Shown: piece after piece, positions 1 to 6,119 of the stretch
Numbering within the stretch: the first letter of the stretch is position 1
How the letters are laid out: each line of letters opens with the position of its first letter
Notes under the pieces: model-generated
Database searches by the model: none
What the model was told of the DNA's origin: nothing
Seen by the model: only the letters and a program-made list of their open reading frames with translations
Made by a program: the position numbers and the translations under genes
DNA from: Spirochaetaceae bacterium
GTDB taxonomy: Bacteria; Spirochaetota; Spirochaetia; SZUA-6; RPPD01
DNA length: 9,495 bases
NCBI GenBank assembly: GCA_003818675.1
Contig: RPPD01000047.1
Location: 1-9,495 of the forward strand
Direction: 5' to 3'

Positions 1-749
1 CGGAAAATCCCGCACCGAATTCTATGCCGCGGACAGCGCCAATCGAAAGCATGGCTTTCCCGATATCCGCCTCCAGCTTGTCGAAAACAGGCTCGCCCAG
101 ACCCGCCGGCACGCCGGTGATTCTGCATTCCACAATACCTCCAACGCTGTCGCCGGCATTCTTTGCATTCTGTACGCACTGAAGCATCGCGGGAACCGCA
201 TCAGGATCAGCTGCGCGAAGAGGATTCTTTTCTATTTCATCAGGCACAATATTTTTCCCGGTTATTCCGCCTATCGCCTGTGAAAATGCCTTGATGGAAA
301 CCCCACGTTCTGACAGTATCTTTTTTGCGATTGCGCCTGCAGCCACACGCCCCGCGGTCTCACGACCGGAAGCCCTTCCTGAACCGCGATAGTCCCTGAT
401 GCCGTATTTTTTGAAGTATGTGTAGTCGGCGTGGCCGGGCCTGAAGAGGTTTTTTATATCCTCATAGGCCGCGGGATCTGCGTCCTCGTTGTACAGGATT
501 AAAAGCACGGGTGTACCGGTGGTTTTTCCCTCAAATATGCCGGAGAGAATCTGGACAGAATCCGGTTCCTGGCGGGGAGTGGTGACCTCTGACTGGCCGG
601 GTTTTCTGCGGTCAAGTTCTTTTTGTATGTCAGACGCGTCCAGTTCCATGTTTGGAGGCACACCGTCAACAACCACGCCGACAGCGCCGCCATGGGATTC
701 TCCAAATGTGGTGATCCTGAAAAGTGTTCCGAAAGTGTTACCCGCCATG
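1..749 (-). CDS. aroC: Chorismate synthase (3' end cut off by window edge)
   Basis: Chorismate synthase converts 5-enolpyruvylshikimate-3-phosphate to chorismate, the last shared step of aromatic amino acid synthesis, using reduced FMN. The translation starts MAGNTFGTLFRITTFGESHG, the family N-terminus. It continues with the signatures RRKPGQS near residue 48, FRPGHADYTY near residue 107 and RDYRGSGRASGRETAGR near residue 122, and reaches GIEFGAGF at the window edge. About 249 codons are visible of roughly 360 usual, so the C-terminal third is missing only because of the window boundary. The ATG at 749 is preceded by AGGAG that overlaps the stop codon of the upstream shikimate kinase gene (11-nt gap), so translation is probably coupled. 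Assignment is secure; nothing unusual is visible in the part seen. Confidence 0.96.
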
Positions 750-760
750 ATCATTCTCCT

Positions 761-1315
761 TCAAGGAGTGAACTCCTTCAAGCCATCCTGGATTTTTTCC
801 AGTATCATTTCCATTTCTCCGTCACCGTCAACCGTGAAATGCGCCTTGGAAATGTATATGGGTCTGCGGATGTCGTAAAGTTCCCTGAGATTCACCTCCG
901 GATCCTGTAAGTCCAGAAATATCGAGCTTTGAGCGGTACTTACCCGCTCCAGGATTGTCTTTAATGGTGTGTCAATATGCACGATGATGCCGTTTTCCCA
1001 GAGTGCGTTTTCTATCAGCGGATTTAGGGGCGTCCGGCCGCCCACGGCGAGGACATACGCTTCACGGCGGGCATTCTCGCTCTTGAAAAACTTGCGGCAT
1101 GTGTATGCCTCTATCCGGTAAAAATTGCTCGCGCCCTCATCCCGGAAAATGTCCTCGATGCTTTTTCGCTTGCCATTTTCCCTCTCATAATGGCCCATGA
1201 TCAGGTCGTCCATGTCAAAGAACGGCTCGTCCAACTCTTTGGCCAGTCTTTTCCCTGTTGAGGTTTTGCCGCAGTGCTTCATTCCGATAAGAATTACATT
1301 GTTTGAGTTTTTCAT
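761..1315 (-). CDS. aroK: Shikimate kinase, divergent
   Basis: Shikimate kinase phosphorylates shikimate with ATP in the cytoplasm. Seen: a Walker A loop GMKHCGKT (residues 11-18), the FDMDD segment (D34, D36, D37) that binds Mg and shikimate, FRDEG with R58, FYRIEA with E69, and a C-terminal YDIRRPIY segment (about 147-154) like the family's conserved R..Y. Two departures: the usual GGG shikimate-binding turn reads GGR (92-94), and the lid (about 125-135) lacks the usual Arg/RPLL, reading SSIFLD. Length of 184 aa is normal. It sits 11 nt before aroC, which supports the pathway assignment. The start is uncertain. ATG 1315 places the Walker A loop at the usual distance from the N-terminus but has no clear ribosome binding site. 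A TTG at 1372 and an ATG at 1330 are in frame, but they fall inside a hairpin and a possible -10 element respectively. It could instead be a shikimate-kinase-like P-loop kinase with altered substrate binding. Confidence 0.85.
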   Translation of the reverse strand: MKNSNNVILIGMKHCGKTSTGKRLAKELDEPFFDMDDLIMGHYERENGKRKSIEDIFRDEGASNFYRIEAYTCRKFFKSENARREAYVLAVGGRTPLNPLIENALWENGIIVHIDTPLKTILERVSTAQSSIFLDLQDPEVNLRELYDIRRPIYISKAHFTVDGDGEMEMILEKIQDGLKEFTP

Positions 1316-1325
1316 CGAGGATAAT

Positions 1326-1354
1326 ACCATACAGAGGGGAGGGATTTGTTGCAA
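1326..1354 (-). promoter_or_regulatory. Possible sigma-70 promoter for aroK-aroC
   Basis: Read on the minus strand, TTGCAA (1349-1354) and TATGGT (1326-1331) are separated by 17 nt, each matching four of six or better of the consensus. Transcription would start near 1319, leaving a leader of only a few bases before ATG 1315. That would fit the absence of a ribosome binding site there (a leaderless-type start). This is weak, because a match of this quality arises often by chance. Confidence 0.3.
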
Positions 1355-1362
1355 GGGGAGTG

Positions 1363-1409
1363 GATTTCCCAAAAGCTGCTAAAATATGAATGGCAGTTTT
1401 TGGGGAATC
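1363..1409. repeat. Long imperfect inverted repeat / hairpin between crp-like gene and aroK
   Basis: Arms of 17 nt (1363-1379 and 1393-1409) flank a 13-nt loop. In plus-strand RNA all 17 positions pair, two of them as G-U wobbles. In minus-strand RNA, the sense of the flanking genes, 15 of 17 pair with two A-C mismatches. It lies in the 111-nt gap after the Crp-like gene and before aroK. There is no U-run after the stem in the minus direction, so a classical intrinsic terminator is not supported. An mRNA-stabilising or processing structure, or an operator, is possible. Confidence 0.55.
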
Positions 1410-1426
1410 AGGCTGTTGTTGGCGGG

Positions 1427-2071
1427 CTATTCCTTGGTCTTTCTGCGGTTGGCGACAAAGCGGGCAAAGTCATTTATATTCTTTACCACAATACGGTCCG
1501 CGTAAAGCTCAATGCGGCGCTGCTGCAGGAAGTGAGCAAGTACAGTTTTGGCCTGCGGTGGCTGGATTCCTGCCCAATGGGCAATATCATCAATGCTGGA
1601 CTTGAACTCTATGGAATCCACTTCATTGAGGGCAATAGGTTCTTTTTCGGCGAGCATCAAAAATACGTCTGCGACGCGCGCTTCCACGTCTTCCAGGGTC
1701 AGAATCATGAACCTGCGCTTCTGGTCATAGATGCGACGTGTGAAAAGTTTGAGCAGTTTAAGGGCGATCTGGGGATTGCCCCTCATGAGTATTTCAAAGT
1801 TGGCGCGGTTGAACTCCAGGACCTGTACCTTGTCCATGGCAATTGCAGTGGCGGACCTTGGAGCCTCTTCAAGAATGGCCATTTCCCCAAAGACCTCGCC
1901 AGGTTTGAGAACGTCCAGGGTTTTTTCCAGGTCTCCCATGATCTTGACAATCTGGACGCGGCCGTTTTGTATGAGATAAAAGTTATCACCGGGTTCATAT
2001 TCGCAGAAGATGATTGAACCCTGTGGGAAGGTCTTAGAAAAACGTTTGAACATCTCGCCAAGGGCGTCCAT
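1427..2071 (-). CDS. Crp/Fnr-family transcriptional regulator
   Basis: A cytoplasmic one-component regulator of 214 aa, usual for Crp. The N-terminal cyclic-nucleotide-binding (cupin-like) domain spans about residues 10-110. Its phosphate-binding cassette is intact: FGEMAIL (61-67) and PRSAT (71-75), including the Glu and Arg that contact cyclic nucleotide in Crp. A long dimerisation helix follows (about 110-140). A winged helix-turn-helix then occupies about 155-205, with DDIAHWAGIQPPQAKTVLAHF as the HTH. No Fnr-type cysteine cluster is present, so oxygen sensing by an Fe-S centre is unlikely. The ATG at 2071 overlaps the stop of the upstream gene as TAATG, with GAAGGAG about 7 nt upstream, indicating translational coupling. 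Ligand and targets are unknown; cAMP or another cyclic nucleotide is inferred from the intact cassette. Confidence 0.9.
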   Translation of the reverse strand: MDALGEMFKRFSKTFPQGSIIFCEYEPGDNFYLIQNGRVQIVKIMGDLEKTLDVLKPGEVFGEMAILEEAPRSATAIAMDKVQVLEFNRANFEILMRGNPQIALKLLKLFTRRIYDQKRRFMILTLEDVEARVADVFLMLAEKEPIALNEVDSIEFKSSIDDIAHWAGIQPPQAKTVLAHFLQQRRIELYADRIVVKNINDFARFVANRRKTKE

Positions 2072-3102
2072 TACTTGGCTCCTTCAGCCTGTTTGAGCAT
2101 TTTCTTTGTTTTCTGGTACAAAGATTCACTCTCAGGTGTCATGGACAGGACTTTCTTGAAAATGCCAACAGCTTTGACATTGTCTTTCTGGTTAAGATAA
2201 CTCGTGCCTATGAAATACAGGGCGTCTTTGACATCCGGATGCTTGGGATATTTCTGTATCCATGTGGTATATAGCGCCACACATTTGTCAAACTGCTTGA
2301 GATAAAAAAGGCACCTGCCCATTTCATACTGGGACTTGGTCTGGAACTCCTCATCCTGGGCTTCTGCCGCGATTGCCTTGAATTCCTTGAAGGCTTCCTC
2401 GTATTTTTCCTGGCTGATCAGGCTTACCGCGTGGTAATATCGCTGGCCTGTGTCAGACAGCGTTTTGGTAGTCTGTGGTTTCTCCACATCCCTGACAATT
2501 TCCGGACCGGCTTTTTGGGACTGTTTTACAGCTTGAGGTGTATCCGGGCCCTTGCCTGATCCATAGCGTTTGGCATATGTTTCGGCAAGTTCAATGTTCT
2601 TAAGCGCCTGTGTGGCCTGGGCGCCTGAAGGATAAAATACAAGATAGCGTTTGAAAACATATACAGCCTGGTCATATGCCTGTTTTTTCAGATAGTAGTC
2701 TCCGATGGAAAACAGTCCGTTCTCCGGATTTACATGCTCCTCTGCCGCGAGGAGGGTTTGCACCTGCTTTTGAATTCTGCGCAGCTGGTTGGAGAAGACT
2801 TTGAGCATCTTGAGAATAAGCGGGATGTTTTTCAGGACGAGAGCCTCGAACTCCTCAACCGAAAATGCCATGCATTGGGCGTCAGAGAGCACAAGGGCCG
2901 TTTCTTCACGCGCAAACCTGCCCAGTCCGGATTTTGTACCGAAAAACTCGCCAGTCTTTACCAGATCATGAAGCTCCTGGCCTGATTCTATATCCTCGTA
3001 GTTCAGGCTCACCTTGCCTGAATTGAGGATATAGACCTTGTCTGACTGGTCACCCTTGAAGTAGATGATTGAATTGGTCTTGTAAAAAACCGCTTTCGGC
3101 AC
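2071..3102 (-). CDS. Cyclic-nucleotide-binding-domain protein with TPR repeats
   Basis: A 343-aa protein with no signal peptide or membrane segment, so probably cytoplasmic. Residues about 5-115 resemble a Crp-type cyclic-nucleotide-binding domain (IIYFKGDQSDKVYILNSGKV, then GEFFGTKSGL). The phosphate-binding cassette is degenerate: FGTKSGLGRFAREETA replaces FGE...PRSAT, so ligand binding is doubtful. There is no helix-turn-helix. TPR-like helical pairs follow at about 130-175 (YYLKKQAYDQAVYVFKRYLV) and 220-340 (repeats around YYHAVSLISQEKYEEAFKEF, MGRCLFYLKQFDKC and FIGTSYLNQKDNVKAVGIF). They are separated by a charged, Gly/Pro/Gln-rich linker (180-215). The start is GTG at 3102. AAGGAG lies at the very end of the upstream amidohydrolase gene, 8 nt away, and the 3' end overlaps the Crp-like gene. 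It is probably a scaffold or sensor working with that regulator; the function itself is unknown. Confidence 0.85.
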   Translation of the reverse strand: MPKAVFYKTNSIIYFKGDQSDKVYILNSGKVSLNYEDIESGQELHDLVKTGEFFGTKSGLGRFAREETALVLSDAQCMAFSVEEFEALVLKNIPLILKMLKVFSNQLRRIQKQVQTLLAAEEHVNPENGLFSIGDYYLKKQAYDQAVYVFKRYLVFYPSGAQATQALKNIELAETYAKRYGSGKGPDTPQAVKQSQKAGPEIVRDVEKPQTTKTLSDTGQRYYHAVSLISQEKYEEAFKEFKAIAAEAQDEEFQTKSQYEMGRCLFYLKQFDKCVALYTTWIQKYPKHPDVKDALYFIGTSYLNQKDNVKAVGIFKKVLSMTPESESLYQKTKKMLKQAEGAK

Positions 3103-3110
3103 TTCGAGCC

Positions 3111-4376
3111 TTACTCCTTCTTTCCTTTATAGTCCATATCTAAGGGCATATAATCAAGCACTTTTTTCGGGTTTGCAACCTCGCGGACGCGGTGCAGAAG
3201 CGCTGCGGGATCACCCTTGACGAGCATTGGAATCTTGTTGATAGAAATCTCAGTGTATGGAATTTTTCTCTGCCTGAAAAGCTCCTCGAATTCCTTCCTG
3301 CCCAATAAAGGATCTCCTTCCATGGTGAGAAGCCTGATGTCCTGAATCCGTGTTTTAAGCAGTGATTCATATGGATCATCTGCAAGGACGGAGGTGACCA
3401 GGATGTCAGCCAGTTTGCCCGTCTCAAGGCTCCCGATTTCCTTTTCCAGGCGGAAACCCCTGGCTGCATTTGATGTGACCATTTTTGTGATGGTTTTCGC
3501 CGCAAGATCCTCCCCGTACATCTTCCTGAAGATCTCGCGCGCAAAGCGCATTTCCTCAAGAGTATTGACTGAGCCTGTTGCCGTTGAATCCGTTCCCAGG
3601 GCCACATTAACTCCTGCCTCGAGCAGCTTTTTAATTTTGCAGGTCAAGTTGTACATGAATATGTTCGAAGCCGGGCACCATGCGACCGTTGCCCCTGCCT
3701 TCCTGGTCTTTTTTATGTCCCTGTCTGTAAATCCCACGCAGTGTATGAGCAAATCATAGTTATCCAGGCACTGGAGTCCCTCAAGAATCTCAATACCTCT
3801 TTGTGATTCCTCGTCAAAGCCCTCTTCAAGGTGCGTGATGAAGGGGTAGTTCTTTTTCTTCGCGCGTGCGTGCTCGATTTCGATACCGTCGCCCCACTGC
3901 AAATCATATGAGGAACATTCGTGGGCGAGGGTATAATTCTGGAGCACCCTTATGGGAAGCTTGGGAATAAACTGGTCATTGATTTCATGAAGAAAGTGGT
4001 CGTTGACAGTCACAACACCGGAAAAAAGGTTTTTATATGCGCCTAGAAAGTAGCATTCCTCCACGGAGAGATTGGCGCGCTCCTTGAATACCTCGGATGA
4101 CTTCAGGTCCTTGTCCCAGGGCGCCCAGGTCTGATAGAAGGTCCCTGGTTTGGGACCGACGCGCGGGAGATAATCGCCGCGGAGATGATCATGGATGTTG
4201 ACAAGAGCGGGATACGCATAGGAGTCTTTGGCTGTGAGGTGGAATTTCGCCTCCTTGCCGAAGCCTTCTATTTTACGGTTATTGCAGCGTATGGTCTTTT
4301 CCTTCAGGATTTTATCTGGCGAGACAATTGCCTGCGCTTCGATTGAGTACGACTTTACCGCGTTATTTGCCTGCAT
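3111..4376 (-). CDS. Amidohydrolase-superfamily protein (ATZ/TRZ/deaminase-like)
   Basis: A 421-aa cytoplasmic metal-dependent hydrolase or deaminase. The metal and catalytic set of the ATZ/TRZ and cytosine-deaminase-like branch is present in order: HxH at H62/H64 (NIHDH), H182 with E185 (THLEE), H212 (LIHCVGF), and D263 (GTDSTATGSVN). The typical WCPASNIFMYN strand is at 233-243. The C-terminus has the family's GSLETGKLADILV motif, which returns to the small beta-sandwich domain. Typical substrates of this branch are aminated heterocycles such as guanine, cytosine, S-adenosylhomocysteine/methylthioadenosine or triazines. The sequence alone does not fix the substrate. Start ATG 4376 has AGAGGA just upstream. 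It is the first gene of a three-gene run with two cyclic-nucleotide-binding proteins, 8 nt before the next gene, so a nucleotide-related role is plausible but inferred. Confidence 0.88.
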   Translation of the reverse strand: MQANNAVKSYSIEAQAIVSPDKILKEKTIRCNNRKIEGFGKEAKFHLTAKDSYAYPALVNIHDHLRGDYLPRVGPKPGTFYQTWAPWDKDLKSSEVFKERANLSVEECYFLGAYKNLFSGVVTVNDHFLHEINDQFIPKLPIRVLQNYTLAHECSSYDLQWGDGIEIEHARAKKKNYPFITHLEEGFDEESQRGIEILEGLQCLDNYDLLIHCVGFTDRDIKKTRKAGATVAWCPASNIFMYNLTCKIKKLLEAGVNVALGTDSTATGSVNTLEEMRFAREIFRKMYGEDLAAKTITKMVTSNAARGFRLEKEIGSLETGKLADILVTSVLADDPYESLLKTRIQDIRLLTMEGDPLLGRKEFEELFRQRKIPYTEISINKIPMLVKGDPAALLHRVREVANPKKVLDYMPLDMDYKGKKE

Positions 4377-4401
4377 CCTGTTCCTCTCGGGTGTAAGATA
4401 A

Positions 4402-4431
4402 ATTGTAAAAGCATCACTCTCACTCTGTCAA
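4402..4431 (-). promoter_or_regulatory. Sigma-70-type promoter of the amidohydrolase operon
   Basis: On the minus strand, TTGACA (4426-4431, perfect -35) is followed after 18 nt by TACAAT (4402-4407, five of six for the -10). The predicted start near 4395 would give a leader of about 20 nt containing AGAGGA before ATG 4376. Confidence 0.7.
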
Positions 4432-4436
4432 CAACT

Positions 4437-4458
4437 ACTTTTCTATTATCGGAAAAGT
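4437..4458. repeat. Short inverted repeat upstream of the amidohydrolase promoter
   Basis: ACTTTTC (4437-4443) and GAAAAGT (4452-4458) are perfect 7-bp inverted arms around an 8-nt spacer. They lie immediately upstream of the minus-strand -35 element, a position used by activators. A further ACTTTT lies at 4476-4481. It could be a regulator site, perhaps for the Crp-like protein encoded in the same operon, but it does not resemble the Crp consensus and may be chance in AT-rich DNA. Confidence 0.3.
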
Positions 4459-4676
4459 TTTGATCTATTGTAGAGACTTTTATTTGCTCCAATTTTACCT
4501 GCTTATCAAAAATATAGTCCGACAGGTTGTGCATTTCAAGGCAAAACGGATTTGGGAGTCAAAATAAACAAAAAAGTGTCTTAAATAAAATACATATATG
4601 GCATTTCTGTCTTGCTTGAGCTGGAATAATCAAAATAATTATATATTGCATAAGGAATTACAGTGTTGTTTCATTG

Positions 4677-4693
4677 TTGGCACGATTATTGCA
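4677..4693 (+). promoter_or_regulatory. Sigma-54 (RpoN) -24/-12 promoter for the HD-GYP gene
   Basis: TTGGCACGATTATTGCA matches the RpoN consensus TGGCACG-N4-TTGCA essentially perfectly. The invariant GG (4679-4680) and GC (4691-4692) are separated by the required 10 nt. Transcription would start near 4703, just before the GGAGGA ribosome binding site at 4711-4716. No sigma-70 pair of comparable quality is seen here. It implies that the downstream gene needs an ATP-driven enhancer-binding activator; that activator is not encoded in this window. Confidence 0.85.
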
Positions 4694-4721
4694 TATTTAA
4701 TAGTGTCACTGGAGGAAGTAT

Positions 4722-5879
4722 ATGAAAACGAATGTGTCAGCAGAACGTCTGACTAGCCAACTAGTGATAAAAGTAAATGATCTAAAAGCTGGTATGAAAT
4801 TCGACGCACCCGTTGTATTTGAGGGAGAAAACATGTTCGCTGCTCCTGGTGTACCTGTGCGTTCGCGTGACATAGAAAGATTGAAACGGCTGGGTGTAAG
4901 CACAGTCGTTACCATGGGGAATCTGCTTCCGGAAACCACAGGACAGGAGGGACAAACCCTGCGCCTTTTCTACATGCAGAAAGCCGAGGGCAAATGCCTC
5001 CGCGAATATCGGGAACTTTTAAAAAGGCTTTCAAAAGTTTTTGAGGATATCAGGAAAAGGCAGAGATCCGACCGCGAGGAAATCGCAGGCTTAGCCAATG
5101 CCATTTACCGGATTGTCAAGGATGAGCCCAACCAGATGGTTCAGATAGTCCATAACATGGCAAATTCCGGGGATGATCTGGCATCAGGTGCGCTTGCATG
5201 TGCGATAATATCCACTGTCATGGGACTCATCAAGCGTATTTATGGGCATGAGCTTTTGAAACTGACAACCGCGGCCATGCTTCATGATGTGGGTATGCTG
5301 CGCATTCCAGATTCCATCAGACTCAAGAAAGGGAAGCTTTCTGCAGGGGAAAAGGATGTTGTTAAAACCCATCCTGCAATTTCGGACAGCATAATTGTCA
5401 AGGAGCTTGGACTTTCACCCGAGATGGGGGATGTCGCACTTTCCCACCACGAGCGATGGGACGGACAGGGTTACCCGCGCAGACTCAAGGCTACTGAAAT
5501 TTTGGATTTTGCCGAGCTTGTGTCTGTTTCGGACGCCTATACTGCGCTTTTATATAGAAAACCTTATCGTCAACATCTTTTGGGATATGATGCAGTAAAG
5601 GCCATTCTGCGCGATGTCAACACGCTCTACAGCCCTGAGATGGTTTCCCTGCTTTTAAAATCAGTGGGAATCTACCCTGTGGGGAGTTTTGTGCTCTTGA
5701 ATGACTACAGCATAGGCCGGGTCGCGGAGAAGCATGTTTCAGCGCCGCTTCGGCCCATTGTGGAAATTCTTGTTGACAAGTATGGCAGGAAAATAGAGCC
5801 ATCACGCGAGGTTGACCTCGGCAGCGAAGAGTTTTTGTTTATCCAGAAGGCGATTGACCCAGAGGACGTTTTGGTATAG
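4722..5879 (+). CDS. HD-GYP-family protein, putative c-di-GMP phosphodiesterase
   Basis: HD-GYP domains hydrolyse cyclic di-GMP, lowering a signal that controls motility and surface behaviour. This 385-aa soluble protein has an N-terminal region (about 15-68, VNDLKAGMKFDAPVV then IERLKRLGVSTVV) like the small module that often precedes HD-GYP domains. A charged coiled segment follows (about 85-125), then the HD-GYP domain (about 140-320). Seen: H188-D189, H217 (KTHP), HHERWDGQGYP (242-252), and D271 in SDAYTALLYRKPYR. Odd points: the His usually about 32 residues before the HD pair is absent (the segment reads DDLASGALAC), and HDxGK reads HDVGM. A C-terminal beta-rich extension (320-385) contains GSFVLLNDYSIGRV. 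The ATG has GGAGGA 5 nt upstream and a sigma-54 promoter. Whether it is catalytic is open; it may be an altered enzyme or a binding protein. Confidence 0.88.
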   Translation: MKTNVSAERLTSQLVIKVNDLKAGMKFDAPVVFEGENMFAAPGVPVRSRDIERLKRLGVSTVVTMGNLLPETTGQEGQTLRLFYMQKAEGKCLREYRELLKRLSKVFEDIRKRQRSDREEIAGLANAIYRIVKDEPNQMVQIVHNMANSGDDLASGALACAIISTVMGLIKRIYGHELLKLTTAAMLHDVGMLRIPDSIRLKKGKLSAGEKDVVKTHPAISDSIIVKELGLSPEMGDVALSHHERWDGQGYPRRLKATEILDFAELVSVSDAYTALLYRKPYRQHLLGYDAVKAILRDVNTLYSPEMVSLLLKSVGIYPVGSFVLLNDYSIGRVAEKHVSAPLRPIVEILVDKYGRKIEPSREVDLGSEEFLFIQKAIDPEDVLV

Positions 5880-5901
5880 GGCAATCCCTTTATAAAATAA
5901 A

Positions 5902-5925
5902 AAGACCCGGAGTGATCCGGGTCTT
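5902..5925. terminator. Perfect 10-bp hairpin after the HD-GYP gene
   Basis: AAGACCCGGA (5902-5911) and TCCGGGTCTT (5916-5925) form a perfect GC-rich stem with a GTGA loop, 22 nt after the HD-GYP stop. In the plus direction the stem is followed by GTAAAAAAG, not a T-run. In the minus direction it is followed by TTTTATTTTATAAA, a good U-tract. It therefore looks best as a terminator of minus-strand transcripts coming from the right, with possible use in the plus direction as well. Confidence 0.65.
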
Positions 5926-5974
5926 GTAAAAAAGTCTTATCTAAACAAGTTCTATCATCCCTTCTTTTGCCTCA

Positions 5975-6008
5975 GGGGACTTCTTTTACGGCCATGAAAG
6001 AAGTCCCC
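5975..6008 (+). terminator. 12-bp hairpin, probable terminator of the HD-GYP transcript
   Basis: Twelve-base perfect arms (5975-5986, starting GGGGACTTC, and 5997-6008, ending AAGTCCCC) enclose a 10-nt loop. In the plus direction it is followed by CCTCCTTTTGATT, a partial T-tract, so intrinsic termination is plausible but not textbook. It sits between the HD-GYP gene and the promoter of the next gene. Confidence 0.55.
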
Positions 6009-6061
6009 CCTCCTTTTGATTGTACAAATCTCAAGCACTGCGAAATTTTTTGAATTATTAG

Positions 6062-6090
6062 TTGATACAGAATTATAATGTACTTATAAT
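6062..6090 (+). promoter_or_regulatory. Sigma-70 promoter of the AbrB-FliG-like gene
   Basis: TTGATA (6062-6067, five of six) and TATAAT (6085-6090, perfect) are spaced by 17 nt. Transcription would start near 6097, about 23 nt before the ATG at 6120. The -10 element lies inside the left half of the 28-bp palindrome, so a protein bound there would block RNA polymerase. Confidence 0.8.
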
Positions 6091-6108
6091 GTAATTACAT
6101 TATAAGTA
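6073..6108. promoter_or_regulatory. Palindromic operator with extra half-site, probable autoregulatory site
   Basis: Positions 6081-6108 form a perfect 28-bp palindrome with no spacer (centre 6094/6095). The half-site TTATAATGTA occurs three times: directly at 6073-6082 and 6084-6093, 11 bp apart (about one helical turn), and inverted at 6096-6105. It covers the -10 region and start site of the adjacent gene. AbrB/MazE-type proteins commonly bind such repeats as dimers or higher multimers to repress their own promoters. Binding by the adjacent gene's product is inferred. Confidence 0.8.
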
Positions 6109-6109
6109 T

Positions 6110-6114
6110 GGAGG
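6110..6114 (+). promoter_or_regulatory. Ribosome binding site that fixes the AbrB-FliG-like start
   Basis: GGAGG with a 5-nt spacer to ATG 6120. An in-frame ATG four codons upstream (6108) overlaps this site and the end of the palindrome and has no Shine-Dalgarno of its own. ATG 6120 is therefore the likely start and gives the usual MazE-like N-terminus MNIPVISIGNS. Confidence 0.75.
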
Positions 6115-6119
6115 TTTCT

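Larger units (their letters stand above)
4377..4721. other. AT-rich divergent intergenic region
   Basis: This 345-nt non-coding stretch is clearly richer in A+T than the flanking genes and separates the divergent amidohydrolase and HD-GYP genes. It holds a minus-strand sigma-70 promoter (4402-4431), a 7-bp inverted repeat (4437-4458) and a plus-strand sigma-54 promoter (4677-4693). The remaining 220 nt or so between them is long enough for upstream activator sites, which a sigma-54 promoter would need. I could not identify a convincing palindromic enhancer. No small ORF with a ribosome binding site was seen. Confidence 0.7.

Noticed and set aside
489..910. Overlapping plus-strand open frames opposite aroC and aroK
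   Set aside because: They are low-complexity Ser/Pro-rich translations of the antisense strand; aroC and aroK motifs are unambiguous on the minus strand.
1346..2017. Long plus-strand open frame opposite the Crp-like gene (223 codons)
   Set aside because: It is fully antisense to a clear Crp/Fnr gene with intact motifs, has no recognisable domain, and is explained by the codon bias of the real gene.
4441..4676. Short direct repeats such as GCATTTC and TGTCTT in the intergenic region, as activator sites
   Set aside because: They are too short and irregular in AT-rich DNA to separate from chance, and no palindromic enhancer could be defended.
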